In this document: positions 16,040 through 26,200 of the stretch, one piece after another
How the letters are laid out: each line of letters begins with the position of its first letter
How positions within the stretch are numbered: position 1 is the first letter of the stretch
From: Actinacidiphila rubida
GTDB lineage: Bacteria > Actinomycetota > Actinomycetes > Streptomycetales > Streptomycetaceae
Length of the DNA: 64,000 nt
Direction of reading: 5' to 3'
Assembly: GCF_900110255.1 (NCBI RefSeq)
Contig: NZ_FODD01000038.1
Span: 1-64,000, forward strand
Translations under genes and position numbers: made by a program
The notes under the pieces: generated by a model
What the model saw: only the letters and a program-made list of their open reading frames with translations
Database searches by the model: none
Told to the model about the DNA's origin: nothing

Positions 16040-19000
16040 ATGACCAGCGTCGATTTCCACCGCCCCGCCAGGACCTTCCCGCTCTCCGTCCCGGAGCAGC
16101 AGGTCGCGCTGGCCGCCCCGCCCCAGAAGGCCGCCCAGAACCAGGCCCAGACCTGGCTGACCATGCTGCTGCCGCTGCTGAGCAGCGTCAGCATGGCCGC
16201 CTACATGTTCACGTTCGGCAGGCCGTGGCTGATGATGCTCGGCGTCGGCTTCGTCACGCTCTCCATCGGTGTCATGGTGCTGATCAGGACACAGATGAAG
16301 AACGCGAACCGGCGCACGCAGTACCGTCAGCGCGACCTGTACGTGGAGTACCTGGGCGACGTCCGGCGCCAGGCCCGCGCGTCGGCCGCGGCGCAGCGCG
16401 CGGCCGCGGCCTTCACCCACCCGAGCCCGCAGCGGCTGTGGGCCATCGCCACCGCCGGCCCCCGCCGGGTGTGGGAGCGCCGGCCGGCCGACTCCGACTT
16501 CCTCAGGCTCCGGCTGGGGACCGGCCACGCCGCGCCGGCCCTGCGCGTCACCCTCAGCAAGCACGGCGATCCCACCGCGGAGCGGGACCCCGACGCGCAC
16601 CAGCGCGCCGAGCGGCTCGCCGCCGACTTCGCGACCGTCGGTCTCCAGCCGGCCTGGGTCGACCTGGCGAACACCGGCGTCCTCAGCCTGCTCGGGCCGC
16701 GGGAGCGCACCGCGGAGCTCGTCGGGTCGCTGCTGATGCAACTGTCGGTGCTGCACGCCCCCGACGACGTCCGGCTGGTCGCCCTCACCGAGGACGAGGA
16801 CCAGCCCTGGGCGTGGGTGAAGTGGCTCCCGCACACCCGCGGACCGGGCCGCGCGGGCCTGGCCCCGGCGGTGGCGCGGAGCATGGACGGCATCGCCGAC
16901 GTCCTCCAGGCGCACGTGGACCGGATCCGCGAGGAACGTACGGAGCGCGCCGGCGCGCTGGGCATGCGCCGCGAGACGAGGGCGGCCCGGCACGTGGTGG
17001 TGGTGCTGGACGGCTACCGTCCGGGCGCGGACTGGGCGCGCCTGCCACTGGTGGCGGACCTGCTGGCCGAGGCCGGCCCGGAGAGCGGGCTGCACGTCGT
17101 GTGCGTGGTCGACCGGGAGAGCGAGGAGCCCGGCCGGGTCGACGCGCGGGCCCGGGTGGACGCGGCGGGGAACCTCGCCCTGGAGACGCGCCACCCCGTT
17201 CTCGTCCAGGCCGTCGAGGACGCCGTCGCCGACGTGTGCCCGCCGCGGCTGGGCGAGCAGGCGGCGCGGGCGATCGCGCCGTTGCGGCTGTCCGGCGAGC
17301 GGGAGCAGGTCCTCGCCCGCACCGTCGCCCTGCCGGAGATGCTGGGTGTGGCCGATCTCGGCGCGTTCGACCCCACCGAGCTGTGGCGCGCGCCGGACGA
17401 CGAGGCGCTGCTGCGGCTGCCGATCGGCTTCACCGGTGACGGCGCGCCGCTGGTGCTGGACCTGAAGGAGTCCGCGCTGGGTGGCATCGGGCCGCACGGC
17501 CTGGTCGTCGGCGCGACGGGTTCGGGCAAGAGCGAGCTGCTGCGCACCCTGGTGACCGGCCTGAGCATGACCCACGCCCCGGAACACCTCGGATTCGTCC
17601 TGGTCGACTTCAAGGGCGGCGCGACGTTCGCCGGCGTGACCGAACTCCCCCACGTGGCGGGCCTGATCACCAACCTCGCGGACGACCTGGCGATGGTGGA
17701 CCGGGTCCGTACCGCCCTGCAGGGCGAGCAGCAGCGCCGCCAGCGGATGCTGCGCGACGCGGGCAACGTCGACTCCGTCCGCGAGTACCAGATCCTGCAG
17801 GCCGGCGGCGGCACGGACGCCGACGGCCGGCCCCTGGAACCGATGCCGTACCTGATGGTCGTGGTCGACGAGTTCGGTGAGCTCCTGGCCCAACGGCCTG
17901 ATTTCATCGAGCTGTTCGTACAGATCGGGCGGGTCGGGCGCAGCCTGGGCATGCACCTGCTGCTGGCCACCCAGCGGCTGGACGAGGGCCGCCTGCGCGG
18001 CCTGGAGTCGCACCTGTCGTACCGGATCTGCCTGCGGACGTTCAGCGCCCAGGAGAGCCGGGCCGTGATCGGCACCACCGACGCCTACCGGCTCCCGGCG
18101 ATCCCCGGCTCGGCCTTCCTGAAGGTCGACGAATCCGTTTACGAGCGCTTCCGCGTCGCGCACATCTCCGGCGCCTACGGGGCGGAGACCGCGCAGCGGC
18201 CGGTGTCCGGACCCGCCCCCGTGCCGGTGCCGTTCGGGCTGCGGACGGCCGACGACGCCACGAGCGAGGACACGGAGGAGTCCGAGCCGTCGGTGACGCT
18301 CGCCCGGCCGCTGCCCGGCCGGCGCACCGAGATGCAGGTGGCCGTCGAGCAGGTGCGGGCCCACGGCACACCCGTGCACCAGGTGTGGCTGCCGCCGCTG
18401 CCACCGGTGATCGAACTGGACGCGCTGCTCGGTCCGGTGAGCACCGACGAGGAGCGCGGCCACCGTTCGGAGCTGTGGCCGCAGGGCGGCGGACTGTCGT
18501 TCCCCGTCGGCGTGCTCGACCTGCCCAGCCGGCAGGAGCAGCGGGCGATGCTGCTCGGTCTCGCGGGGCAGCAGGGCCACCTGATCGTGGTGGGCGCGCC
18601 GCAGTCCGGCAAGAGCACCCTGCTGCGCACGCTGATGCTGAGCGCGATGCTCACCCACACCCCCGACGAACTGCGGTTCCTCGGGATCGACTTCGGCGGC
18701 GGCAGCCTCGTCGGCCTGGAGCGCGCGCCCCACGTGTCCGGCGTCACGACCCGGCACGACGAGGCACGCACCCGCCGTGCGCTGTCCGTCGTCCGGCAGC
18801 TCGTCGACGAACGTGAACGGCTCTTCCAGCAGCTGCGGATCGACTCCGCGGCGGACTTCCGCCGGCTCCGCGACGAGAAGGCCCTGCCGGAAGGCGTCGA
18901 CGCCGCCGACGTCGTCCTGGTCATCGACAACTGGGCGGGCCTGCGGTCGGCGATGGAGGAGGCCGAGGCGATCGTGCCCGAGATCGCGGTGCGCGGCCTC

Positions 19001-20152
19001 AACGTCGGCGTGCACCTGGTGCTCACCGCCAACCGCTGGGCGGAGCTGCGGGCGAACCTGCGCGACACCGTCAACGGGCGGCTGGAGCTGCGGCTGGCCG
19101 ACCCCACCGAGTCGGAGATCTCCCGCCCGCTGGCCCGGCAGTCCCGCGCGTTCGTGCCCGGCCGCGGCCTGGTGGCACCGGGACACGTGTTCCAGGCGGC
19201 ACTGCCGCGGCTCGACGGCACCCAGTCCGCCGACAACCTCACCAAGGCGCAGGAGGCCGTGGTCGACGAGCTGGTGGCGGGCTGGAAGGGCGCCGCCGCC
19301 CCGCCGCTGCGCGTGCTGCCCGAACTGGTCACGTCGCAGGACCTGGACCGGGAGTTCGCCGCCCTTCCCGAGGGGAGGGACGCGCTGCCCACTGGTGCCG
19401 TGCCCATCGGCATCCGGGAGTTCGACCTGCGCCCCGCGGCCCTCGACCTGGAGGCCGACGGACCGCACTTCCTGGTGTACGGCGACTCCGGGTCGGGCAA
19501 GACCTCGTTCCTGCGGTCCTGGATGCGCGCCATGACCCGGCGCCGGTCGGCGTGGGACGTGCGCTTCATCGTGGTCGACTACCGGCGCGGGCTGCTGGGC
19601 GCGGTGCCCGAGGACTACGTGGGGGCGACGGCCGGGGACCCGGACACCGCCACCGCCTACGTGGAGCAGGTCGTGGAGAAGCTCAGGGAGCGGATGCCGC
19701 CCCCGGGCGTCACGCCGCGCCAGCTCAGGGAGCGCAGCTGGTGGACCGGCCCCGAGCTGTACCTCGTCGTGGACGACTACGACCTGGTCGCCACGGGCGG
19801 ATCGACCGGACGCGGACCGCTGGGCGCGGTCGCCGACCACCTCGCGCAGGCGGCCGACATCGGCTTCCACGTGGTCCTCGCCCGCCGGACCGGCGGGGCC
19901 GGACGCTCCTTCGGCGACCCGGTGGCCGGGCGCATCCGCGACCTGGGTTCCGGGGGCCTGCTCCTGTCCGGTGACCCTCGTGAGGGGGTCGTGCTGGCGG
20001 ACCAGCGGGCGCGCCAACTGCCGCCCGGCCGGGGGATCGTCGTCTCCCGCCGCAGCGACGCCTACGTCGTCCAGACCGTGCAGGACCCCGGCACCGACGA
20101 CTACGAGGACTTCGAGGACACCGGCGACCACCGCGGTGGCGGCACCGTGTAG
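16040..20152 (+). CDS. eccC: Type VII secretion FtsK/SpoIIIE ATPase EccC (three P-loop domains)
   Basis: 1370 residues, about the usual length of a fused EccCa-EccCb. Two transmembrane segments lie near residues 38-82. A DUF linker region follows and then three FtsK/SpoIIIE domains with Walker A motifs GATGSGKS (491-498), GAPQSGKS (852-859) and GDSGSGKT (1148-1155). The first domain has an intact Walker B (VVVDEFGE); the second reads VIDNWAG and the third VVDDYDL. EccC powers type VII export and recognises the YxxxD/E signal through its last domain. It abuts the WXG100 gene upstream and precedes the giant substrate gene by 88 bp. Confidence 0.93.
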   Translation: MTSVDFHRPARTFPLSVPEQQVALAAPPQKAAQNQAQTWLTMLLPLLSSVSMAAYMFTFGRPWLMMLGVGFVTLSIGVMVLIRTQMKNANRRTQYRQRDLYVEYLGDVRRQARASAAAQRAAAAFTHPSPQRLWAIATAGPRRVWERRPADSDFLRLRLGTGHAAPALRVTLSKHGDPTAERDPDAHQRAERLAADFATVGLQPAWVDLANTGVLSLLGPRERTAELVGSLLMQLSVLHAPDDVRLVALTEDEDQPWAWVKWLPHTRGPGRAGLAPAVARSMDGIADVLQAHVDRIREERTERAGALGMRRETRAARHVVVVLDGYRPGADWARLPLVADLLAEAGPESGLHVVCVVDRESEEPGRVDARARVDAAGNLALETRHPVLVQAVEDAVADVCPPRLGEQAARAIAPLRLSGEREQVLARTVALPEMLGVADLGAFDPTELWRAPDDEALLRLPIGFTGDGAPLVLDLKESALGGIGPHGLVVGATGSGKSELLRTLVTGLSMTHAPEHLGFVLVDFKGGATFAGVTELPHVAGLITNLADDLAMVDRVRTALQGEQQRRQRMLRDAGNVDSVREYQILQAGGGTDADGRPLEPMPYLMVVVDEFGELLAQRPDFIELFVQIGRVGRSLGMHLLLATQRLDEGRLRGLESHLSYRICLRTFSAQESRAVIGTTDAYRLPAIPGSAFLKVDESVYERFRVAHISGAYGAETAQRPVSGPAPVPVPFGLRTADDATSEDTEESEPSVTLARPLPGRRTEMQVAVEQVRAHGTPVHQVWLPPLPPVIELDALLGPVSTDEERGHRSELWPQGGGLSFPVGVLDLPSRQEQRAMLLGLAGQQGHLIVVGAPQSGKSTLLRTLMLSAMLTHTPDELRFLGIDFGGGSLVGLERAPHVSGVTTRHDEARTRRALSVVRQLVDERERLFQQLRIDSAADFRRLRDEKALPEGVDAADVVLVIDNWAGLRSAMEEAEAIVPEIAVRGLNVGVHLVLTANRWAELRANLRDTVNGRLELRLADPTESEISRPLARQSRAFVPGRGLVAPGHVFQAALPRLDGTQSADNLTKAQEAVVDELVAGWKGAAAPPLRVLPELVTSQDLDREFAALPEGRDALPTGAVPIGIREFDLRPAALDLEADGPHFLVYGDSGSGKTSFLRSWMRAMTRRRSAWDVRFIVVDYRRGLLGAVPEDYVGATAGDPDTATAYVEQVVEKLRERMPPPGVTPRQLRERSWWTGPELYLVVDDYDLVATGGSTGRGPLGAVADHLAQAADIGFHVVLARRTGGAGRSFGDPVAGRIRDLGSGGLLLSGDPREGVVLADQRARQLPPGRGIVVSRRSDAYVVQTVQDPGTDDYEDFEDTGDHRGGGTV

Positions 20153-20196
20153 CGCCACCACCCGCCACCGTCACACCCAGAGCCAGTGAGTGACCG

Positions 20197-20221
20197 GGGC
20201 GGCCCCCGCACGGGGCCGCCC
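20197..20221 (+). terminator. Hairpin between eccC and the giant effector gene
   Basis: Perfect 10-bp arms (20197-20206, 20212-20221) with a 5-nt loop, then TTCTG. It lies 44 bp after the eccC stop and only 7 bp before the AAGGACG ribosome site of the giant gene. It could act as a partial terminator that lowers effector transcription relative to the machine. Confidence 0.6.
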
Positions 20222-20240
20222 TTCTGTAAGGACGTGCCCC

Positions 20241-23200
20241 ATGGCCCAGTACGACACTTCTCAGATACGTGCCCTCGGCAACGCGTGGCTGAACGACAGT
20301 CACAATCTGCGCGGGTACCTGCAGACGATGCACGAGAGCGTGTGGAGCATGTCCGGGGCCTGGACGGGGAAGGCCGGGACCGCGGCCCAGGTGGTGTGGA
20401 ACGGATCGCAGACGGGCGACCACAACATCTGGAACGAGATCTTCCAGGCCGCGTGGGTGGCGGAGCAGATCGGCAACTCGATCCTCCAGTACGCGGACGA
20501 ACTGGACAAGACCGTCAAGGAGATCAACAAGTCGCATCTGATCGAGGCGCTGGCCAGCATCTTCGGCCTGATCCTCAACGGCGCGACGCTGGGCCTGGCC
20601 GGCGTGATCGAGGAACTCGCCACGAAGGTCGGCACGTTGGCGGCGGCACTCGCCGCGGACTCCGCCCGTTTCGCGGGGATCGCGGCGGCGCTGGGGAACG
20701 CGGCCGCGTTCGCCACGTCGGCGGGGATCTGGGGGTTCCTCACCCTCAAGAACGACATCTTCTCCCAGATCCTGGCCTCGGAGATCGCGAAGGGCCCGAT
20801 CAAGATCGACTGGGCCGGCGAGGCCATGAACCTCGGCCTGGGTCTGGAGGCGGGTCTCGGCGAGCACTTCGGGCCGCACCTCACCAGGGGCGACAAGCAG
20901 GAGTCGGTGCCGAAGGTCTCGCCCGGCGCGCTGGGCGAGAACGTGCCGAACGCGGTGCCCCATGTCTCGCCGACCCCCACCCTCTCGGACAAGGGTTCCG
21001 TCACCAGCTGGAGGTCGTCCACGGACACCCTGGTGCCGCCGACCGGGGCCAAGCTCACGGAGACGGGGCCGGCCACCTACGGCTCGGAGAAGTTCGACGC
21101 GGGGCACTTCGTCCCGGACGCGGCGGTGAAGGCGGACGCGTCCCCCGGCGCGAAGGGGGACGTCGGCGTGCCCGGTCCCGGCGCCCCCCGGCCTGACAGC
21201 GGCGCTCCCGGCGGTACGGCCCCGCTGCCGGGCGGTGCCCGGCCGGATTCCGAAGGCGGAAGGCCCGCACCGGGGTCGGCGCCGGGCACCGGTCCGGGAT
21301 CGGCACGCCCGTCGAACCCGGCGAGCCCGGCGCCCGGTCCCGGCGGTCCCGAGTCCGGTGCGCGCCCGCCCGCCGAAGGAGGGCACGGTGACCTGCCGGC
21401 GAACGCGGGCAGGGGCGACACGGCGCCCGCACCCGTCTCGGGTGCCGGCTCCGGTGCCGGAAAGCCCCAGGTCCACCTGGAACCGGCCCCGCGCAGCGCG
21501 CAGGCCGGCGCCCATCCCGCCGCTGCCGGCGCGGGCACGACCGTGCCGTCGCGCCCCGGCGGCACCGGCGGCACCAGCGGCAGGGGGGCCGCCGCCCACG
21601 ACTCCCCGACGCACGGCGAGGTGCCGCCCTCCCCCACGGGACGGCCGCACGCCGACGACGCGCCGATCCTCCCGTCCTCGAGCTCCGCCTCCCACACCGG
21701 CTCCGGCTCCGGCTCCGGCTCGCACACGGTGACCTCGCACGACGATGCCCCCGGCCCGATGAGGGCCGCACACTCCGACGCGGGCGCCGGCGATGTCCGG
21801 GCCGCCGACGCGGGAACGAACGCGGGCGCGGGCTCCGGCGGTGCCCGCGGGGCCGGGGACTCCCCGCACGGTGCGGGCCCGGTGCGTGAGGCGGTGCGCG
21901 GCGCGGACACCGCCGCGCCCGCCTCCGCCGGGCGGCCCGCGGGACTTGAGCCCGCCGGTGGCGCCCGTCCGGGGCGTGGCGTGCCACACGACGGTGGTGC
22001 GGCGGAGGCCCCCGCGGGCGGCGGCAACGGCCGGCACGAGGAGCCCGCGCCGACTTCCGCGTCCTCCGCGACGGAGCGGCCCGCCCCGGACGGGCACGGG
22101 TCCGCGGACGCCACGCGCTTCGAGGCGTCCGCGGCGCCCGGCGCCCACGGCGGTGCCGGGCGCGGGAAGGACGCACTGGCCACCTCCGCGTCCGAGGCGC
22201 CCGCCGCGGGCGGCCACGACGCCGGTGCGACTCGGACGGGGCCGGACGCGGGTGAGGCCGGAACAGTGCACGACGCCGGTGCGACCGGGACGGGGCACGG
22301 CCACGGCGACGTCAGCGCGACCCACGCGGGTGCGGGTGCCGAGCCGGTGCGCCACGACACGGCCCACGCGGGCGAGGCCGCGCCGGATCACGGGCCGGAG
22401 CCGGTCCCGGCAGGGCACGGGTCCGAGCAGAAGGCCGCGCAGTGGGGGGAGTTCAAGCGGGAGCAGGTCCGGAACAACACGTTGCTGCTGCACGCGGAGA
22501 CCCATCTGGAGTCCCTCCACACGGAGGTCCGCGCGGCATGGGTGCGCGGCGCCGACAAGTTCGCGACGCTCCACCGGGGCAAGGACGGCCAGGAGTCCCG
22601 GCCGGGCGCCGAGTCCATGGACGAGCACTGGAAGCGGATGAACCAGGAGGCCCGCTGGGAGCGGGCGGTGAAGGACGCCGAGTACCAGTGGCGTGCCGAC
22701 TTCACCCGGCAGTTCCGGGCGGAGCTGGAGACGAACGGGCGGATCTCCACGGAGTCCTACGACCGGATCCTGCGGGACGCCGACGAGAACGCGTACCGGC
22801 ACCTGCAACGGGCCGACCAGCTCATCACGTTCGCGGACAAGTTCACGGAGGCGCTGAAGACGTACAAGGCGAACGCCTTCGGGAACGGCGACGATCTGCC
22901 GGCGTTCGACCGTCCGCCGGCGGACTACGCCTACGACAAGGAACTGGGGACCTACGTCCGGGACGACGCGAAGGTCTACGGCTATCCGCACGAGCCCGAA
23001 CCCGCCCGGCACCCCGCCGGCGCCGCGGCCGACGGTCACACGCCGAACGGCCACGCGGACGCGCCGGTCGACTTCTTCCGTGACAAGTCGCACGACTTCA
23101 ACGCGCTCGAGCACTACTACATCGACAAGCGCGAGCACCTCAACGACATCCTCGACGAGTCCCTCCACGACACGCGCGGTGCGGACGAGATCCCGCCGGA

Positions 23201-26200
23201 CATGCTGGGCCGCGTCAACCGGCTGCTCGGCGAGTCCTCGACCGCCTTCCACATCGACAGGCTGCTGAGGGACTCCTCCCGCGACCTGGACTGGATCGCC
23301 TCCCGCGAGCACGACGTCCGCACGGCCACGGACGACGTCACCGAGGACTGGTGGCGGAACGTCGGCTGGGAGACCTCGCGGCCGCACCAGGTCGTGGACC
23401 ACGTGCGGGCGGACCTCGCACGCGAGCTGCGGGCCCTGCACGACGAGGTGTTCATCCATCGCGCCGGGCACGACGCCGTGTTCGGCAACGGCGACGGGCA
23501 GGGCCCCCGCAGGCAGTGGAACCTGCGGACCAAGCACCTGGTCGAGCAGTTCCCGGAACGCATCGCCAAGGCCGAGTTCGTCCACGCGCAGATGGAGGCG
23601 GAGAAGGCGCACGCGCAGTCCCAGCTGTGGGACCACACCGCCGACCACGCCCTCGACCACCTCGGCGAGGACGGCGAACAGCGCCTGATCGGCGGCTACC
23701 TGAAGCAGGTGCGGAACGCGGCCGAACTGCACTCCAGCCGTCAGCAGGAGCGCGGCCTGAAGCCGGGCGCCTCCTCGGCGGGGTGGAACGACGTGCGCGA
23801 CCAGTTGCGTGCGGCACTGCCCGACCGCATCACCCACGAGCGCGACGTGCAGGAGGTGGTCAGCCGGTCCGCGCACACCTTCCACACCCTCGTGGACCGG
23901 CCCTCGGACATCACCGAGGCCACCCTGCACGAGGACACGATCAGCCGGCTCGGCAACGACTTCCGCACGGAGCACGTCACACGGTTCGACGACCTGTACG
24001 CCCCCGAGGGGCACTCGTCCGAGGCCTGGCTCGCGCACGAGTCGCACCACGAGGACGGGTTCCAGGGCCGCCTCGGGGACCTGCGCCGCGACGAGGCCGC
24101 CACGTCGCCGGCCCCGGCGGGCGGTCCCGCCGCCGAGGACGCGCACACCTCGCCCGCGGCCGCCCACGAGACCGGGACACCCGCCGACCCGGCCTCGTCG
24201 CACCAGGCCCCCGCCGCCCCGCAGCGTCCCGACGGCCCGGCCGGCGCCGCCCGCCCGCAGCACGGCAGCGGGAACATCGCCGCCTCCGCGGACGACGCGG
24301 CTGCCCACCCGACGCCGCCGCGTGAACACAGCTCCGTCCAGACCCAGTTGGAGCACGGCGGGCCCACCTCGACGCACCAGCGGCCCGGCCGCTCCCCCGC
24401 CAGGCCCACCGGCGGGACCACGACCGACCACACCCCGCAGGAGCACGAGCCCGCGGGGGCGGAGGCCACCGTCGAGCGCGACGCGGCCGGTTCCCCCGGC
24501 ACCATGACGCACTCCACCGACCTGACGGCGCACGTCCAGGAGACCGGCACGGCGGGCCGTACCGGGGCAACGGACCACGCGCCCGTGCCGGAACGCGACG
24601 CGCTCACCGTGTCCGAGCCGGCCGCGTCCGGTCCTTCGGACCTGTACGGCGAGGTGCACCGCGGGCTCCCGCAGGACGGGTTCACGTTCTCCCGTACGCA
24701 GGTCCACCGGACCTACGAGGACTTGCTGGAGCAGCGCCCCGCCGTCGCCGCCATGCCGATCGAGGCGAAGGCCGCGCACGTCGCCGACGCCCTGACCGCC
24801 TCCGCGGCGCAGGTGGTCGAGGCCGCGACCGGGCCGTTGCAGCAGCTGACCGGCCGCTACTTCTACGGCCCGGAGATCCACCGGGTGCACCAGCAGCTGC
24901 TGGGGCAGCGCGGTGACGCGTTCCTGCTGCTGCCGCCGGAGAAGCGCGCGGAACACGTCGTCGCGGAGGTGGTGGACAGCGCGAAGCTGCTGTCCGACGT
25001 CAGGGAACGGCTGCACCAGTCGGAGGTCGGACCAGGACACGTGTCCTACGTGCGTGACCAGCTCGTCCGCACGCACGGCGAGGCGTTCGCGCTGTGGCGT
25101 CCCGAGGTGCGGGCCGATGCCGCCGCCGAGGCCGTACGGCAGCAGACGACGCTGACGCGCGGTGTGAACGCGTGGCTGCGGGAGCGCCCGTACGTCCGCC
25201 TGTGGGGGGCCGACTACCGCCAGGTGGACCGCGCCTACCAGGATCTGGTGGCCGAGCACGGCCGACCGTTCACCGCGCTGGGCACCGGCCGGCAGGCCGC
25301 GGCGGTCGGCGTGCGGATCATCCAGGCGCAGCCCTCCCTGATGGAGGCGGAGGGCACCCGGGCCTTGGTGGCCGGCGTCGACGTCCCGCGGATGATCGCG
25401 GAGGCCGGTGCGGAGGACGTGCGGAGCCCCGCCGCGGCGGAGGCCGGCACGGAGCAGGACGTGCGCCCGGGCCTCGACCAGGTGCGCCGGCGCCTGGAGT
25501 CGGCGCGCACGGAGTTCCGGTTCACCGATGCGCAGATCGGCCACGCCTACGAGGAGTTGCTGGTCCGGCGCCCGGCCGCCGCCGGCCTGCCGGCGGACGC
25601 GAAGGCCGCGCAGGTCGCCGAGTCCCTGGTGCTCTCCGCCCGGCGCCTGGTGCGCGCCGCTTCCGGACCGCTGCTGCGCCACTCGGGTCTGTATCCCGAC
25701 GAGCGCGAGGTGTACCAGGTTCACCAGGAGCTGCTCCAGCGGCGGGGGGACCGCTTCCTGCGGCTGTCGCCGGAGGAGCGGGCCGAACACGTCGTCGCGG
25801 AGATGGTGGACCGCCAGGAGCTGTCGCGCGCGGTCAAGGACCTGCTGCGGCAGCCGTCGCTTCCGGCGGCACACGTGGCGTACGCCCATGAGCAGATCGT
25901 CCGGGCGTACGGGCCGGGTGTGACGCGTCTGAGCGTGGGCGAGCGCGCCGAGTTCGTCGCTCAGATCGTGCGGCAGCAGCGGGAGCTGACCCGCGGGGTG
26001 GACGAGTGGCTGCGTCAGCGGCCGGGCGTGCGCCTGTGGGGTGCGGACCACCGCGAGGTGGATCAGGCGTACCAGGATCTCGTGGCCGAGCACGGCCGCG
26101 CGTTCGCGGCGCTCGACACGGGCCGCCAGGTGGCGGCGGTCGGTGCGCGGATCCTGCGGAACGCGCCCCTCGCGTCCCTCCCGGAGACCACCGGGGCCCG

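Noticed and set aside
15983..20161. A 1,392-codon minus-strand frame opposite eccC
   Set aside because: eccC has three P-loops and FtsK features on the plus strand; the antisense frame has only a GC-shadow composition.
20264..20272. AGATACGTG at the start of the giant gene
   Set aside because: It matches part of the recurrent element but lies in codons 8-11 of the effector. I treat it as chance.
21160..22430. Ser-Gly and Pro-Ala runs in the giant gene, including GSGSGSGS-like stretches (near 21700)
   Set aside because: They look like tandem repeats but are a flexible linker inside one frame. They are not a CRISPR or a microsatellite of interest.
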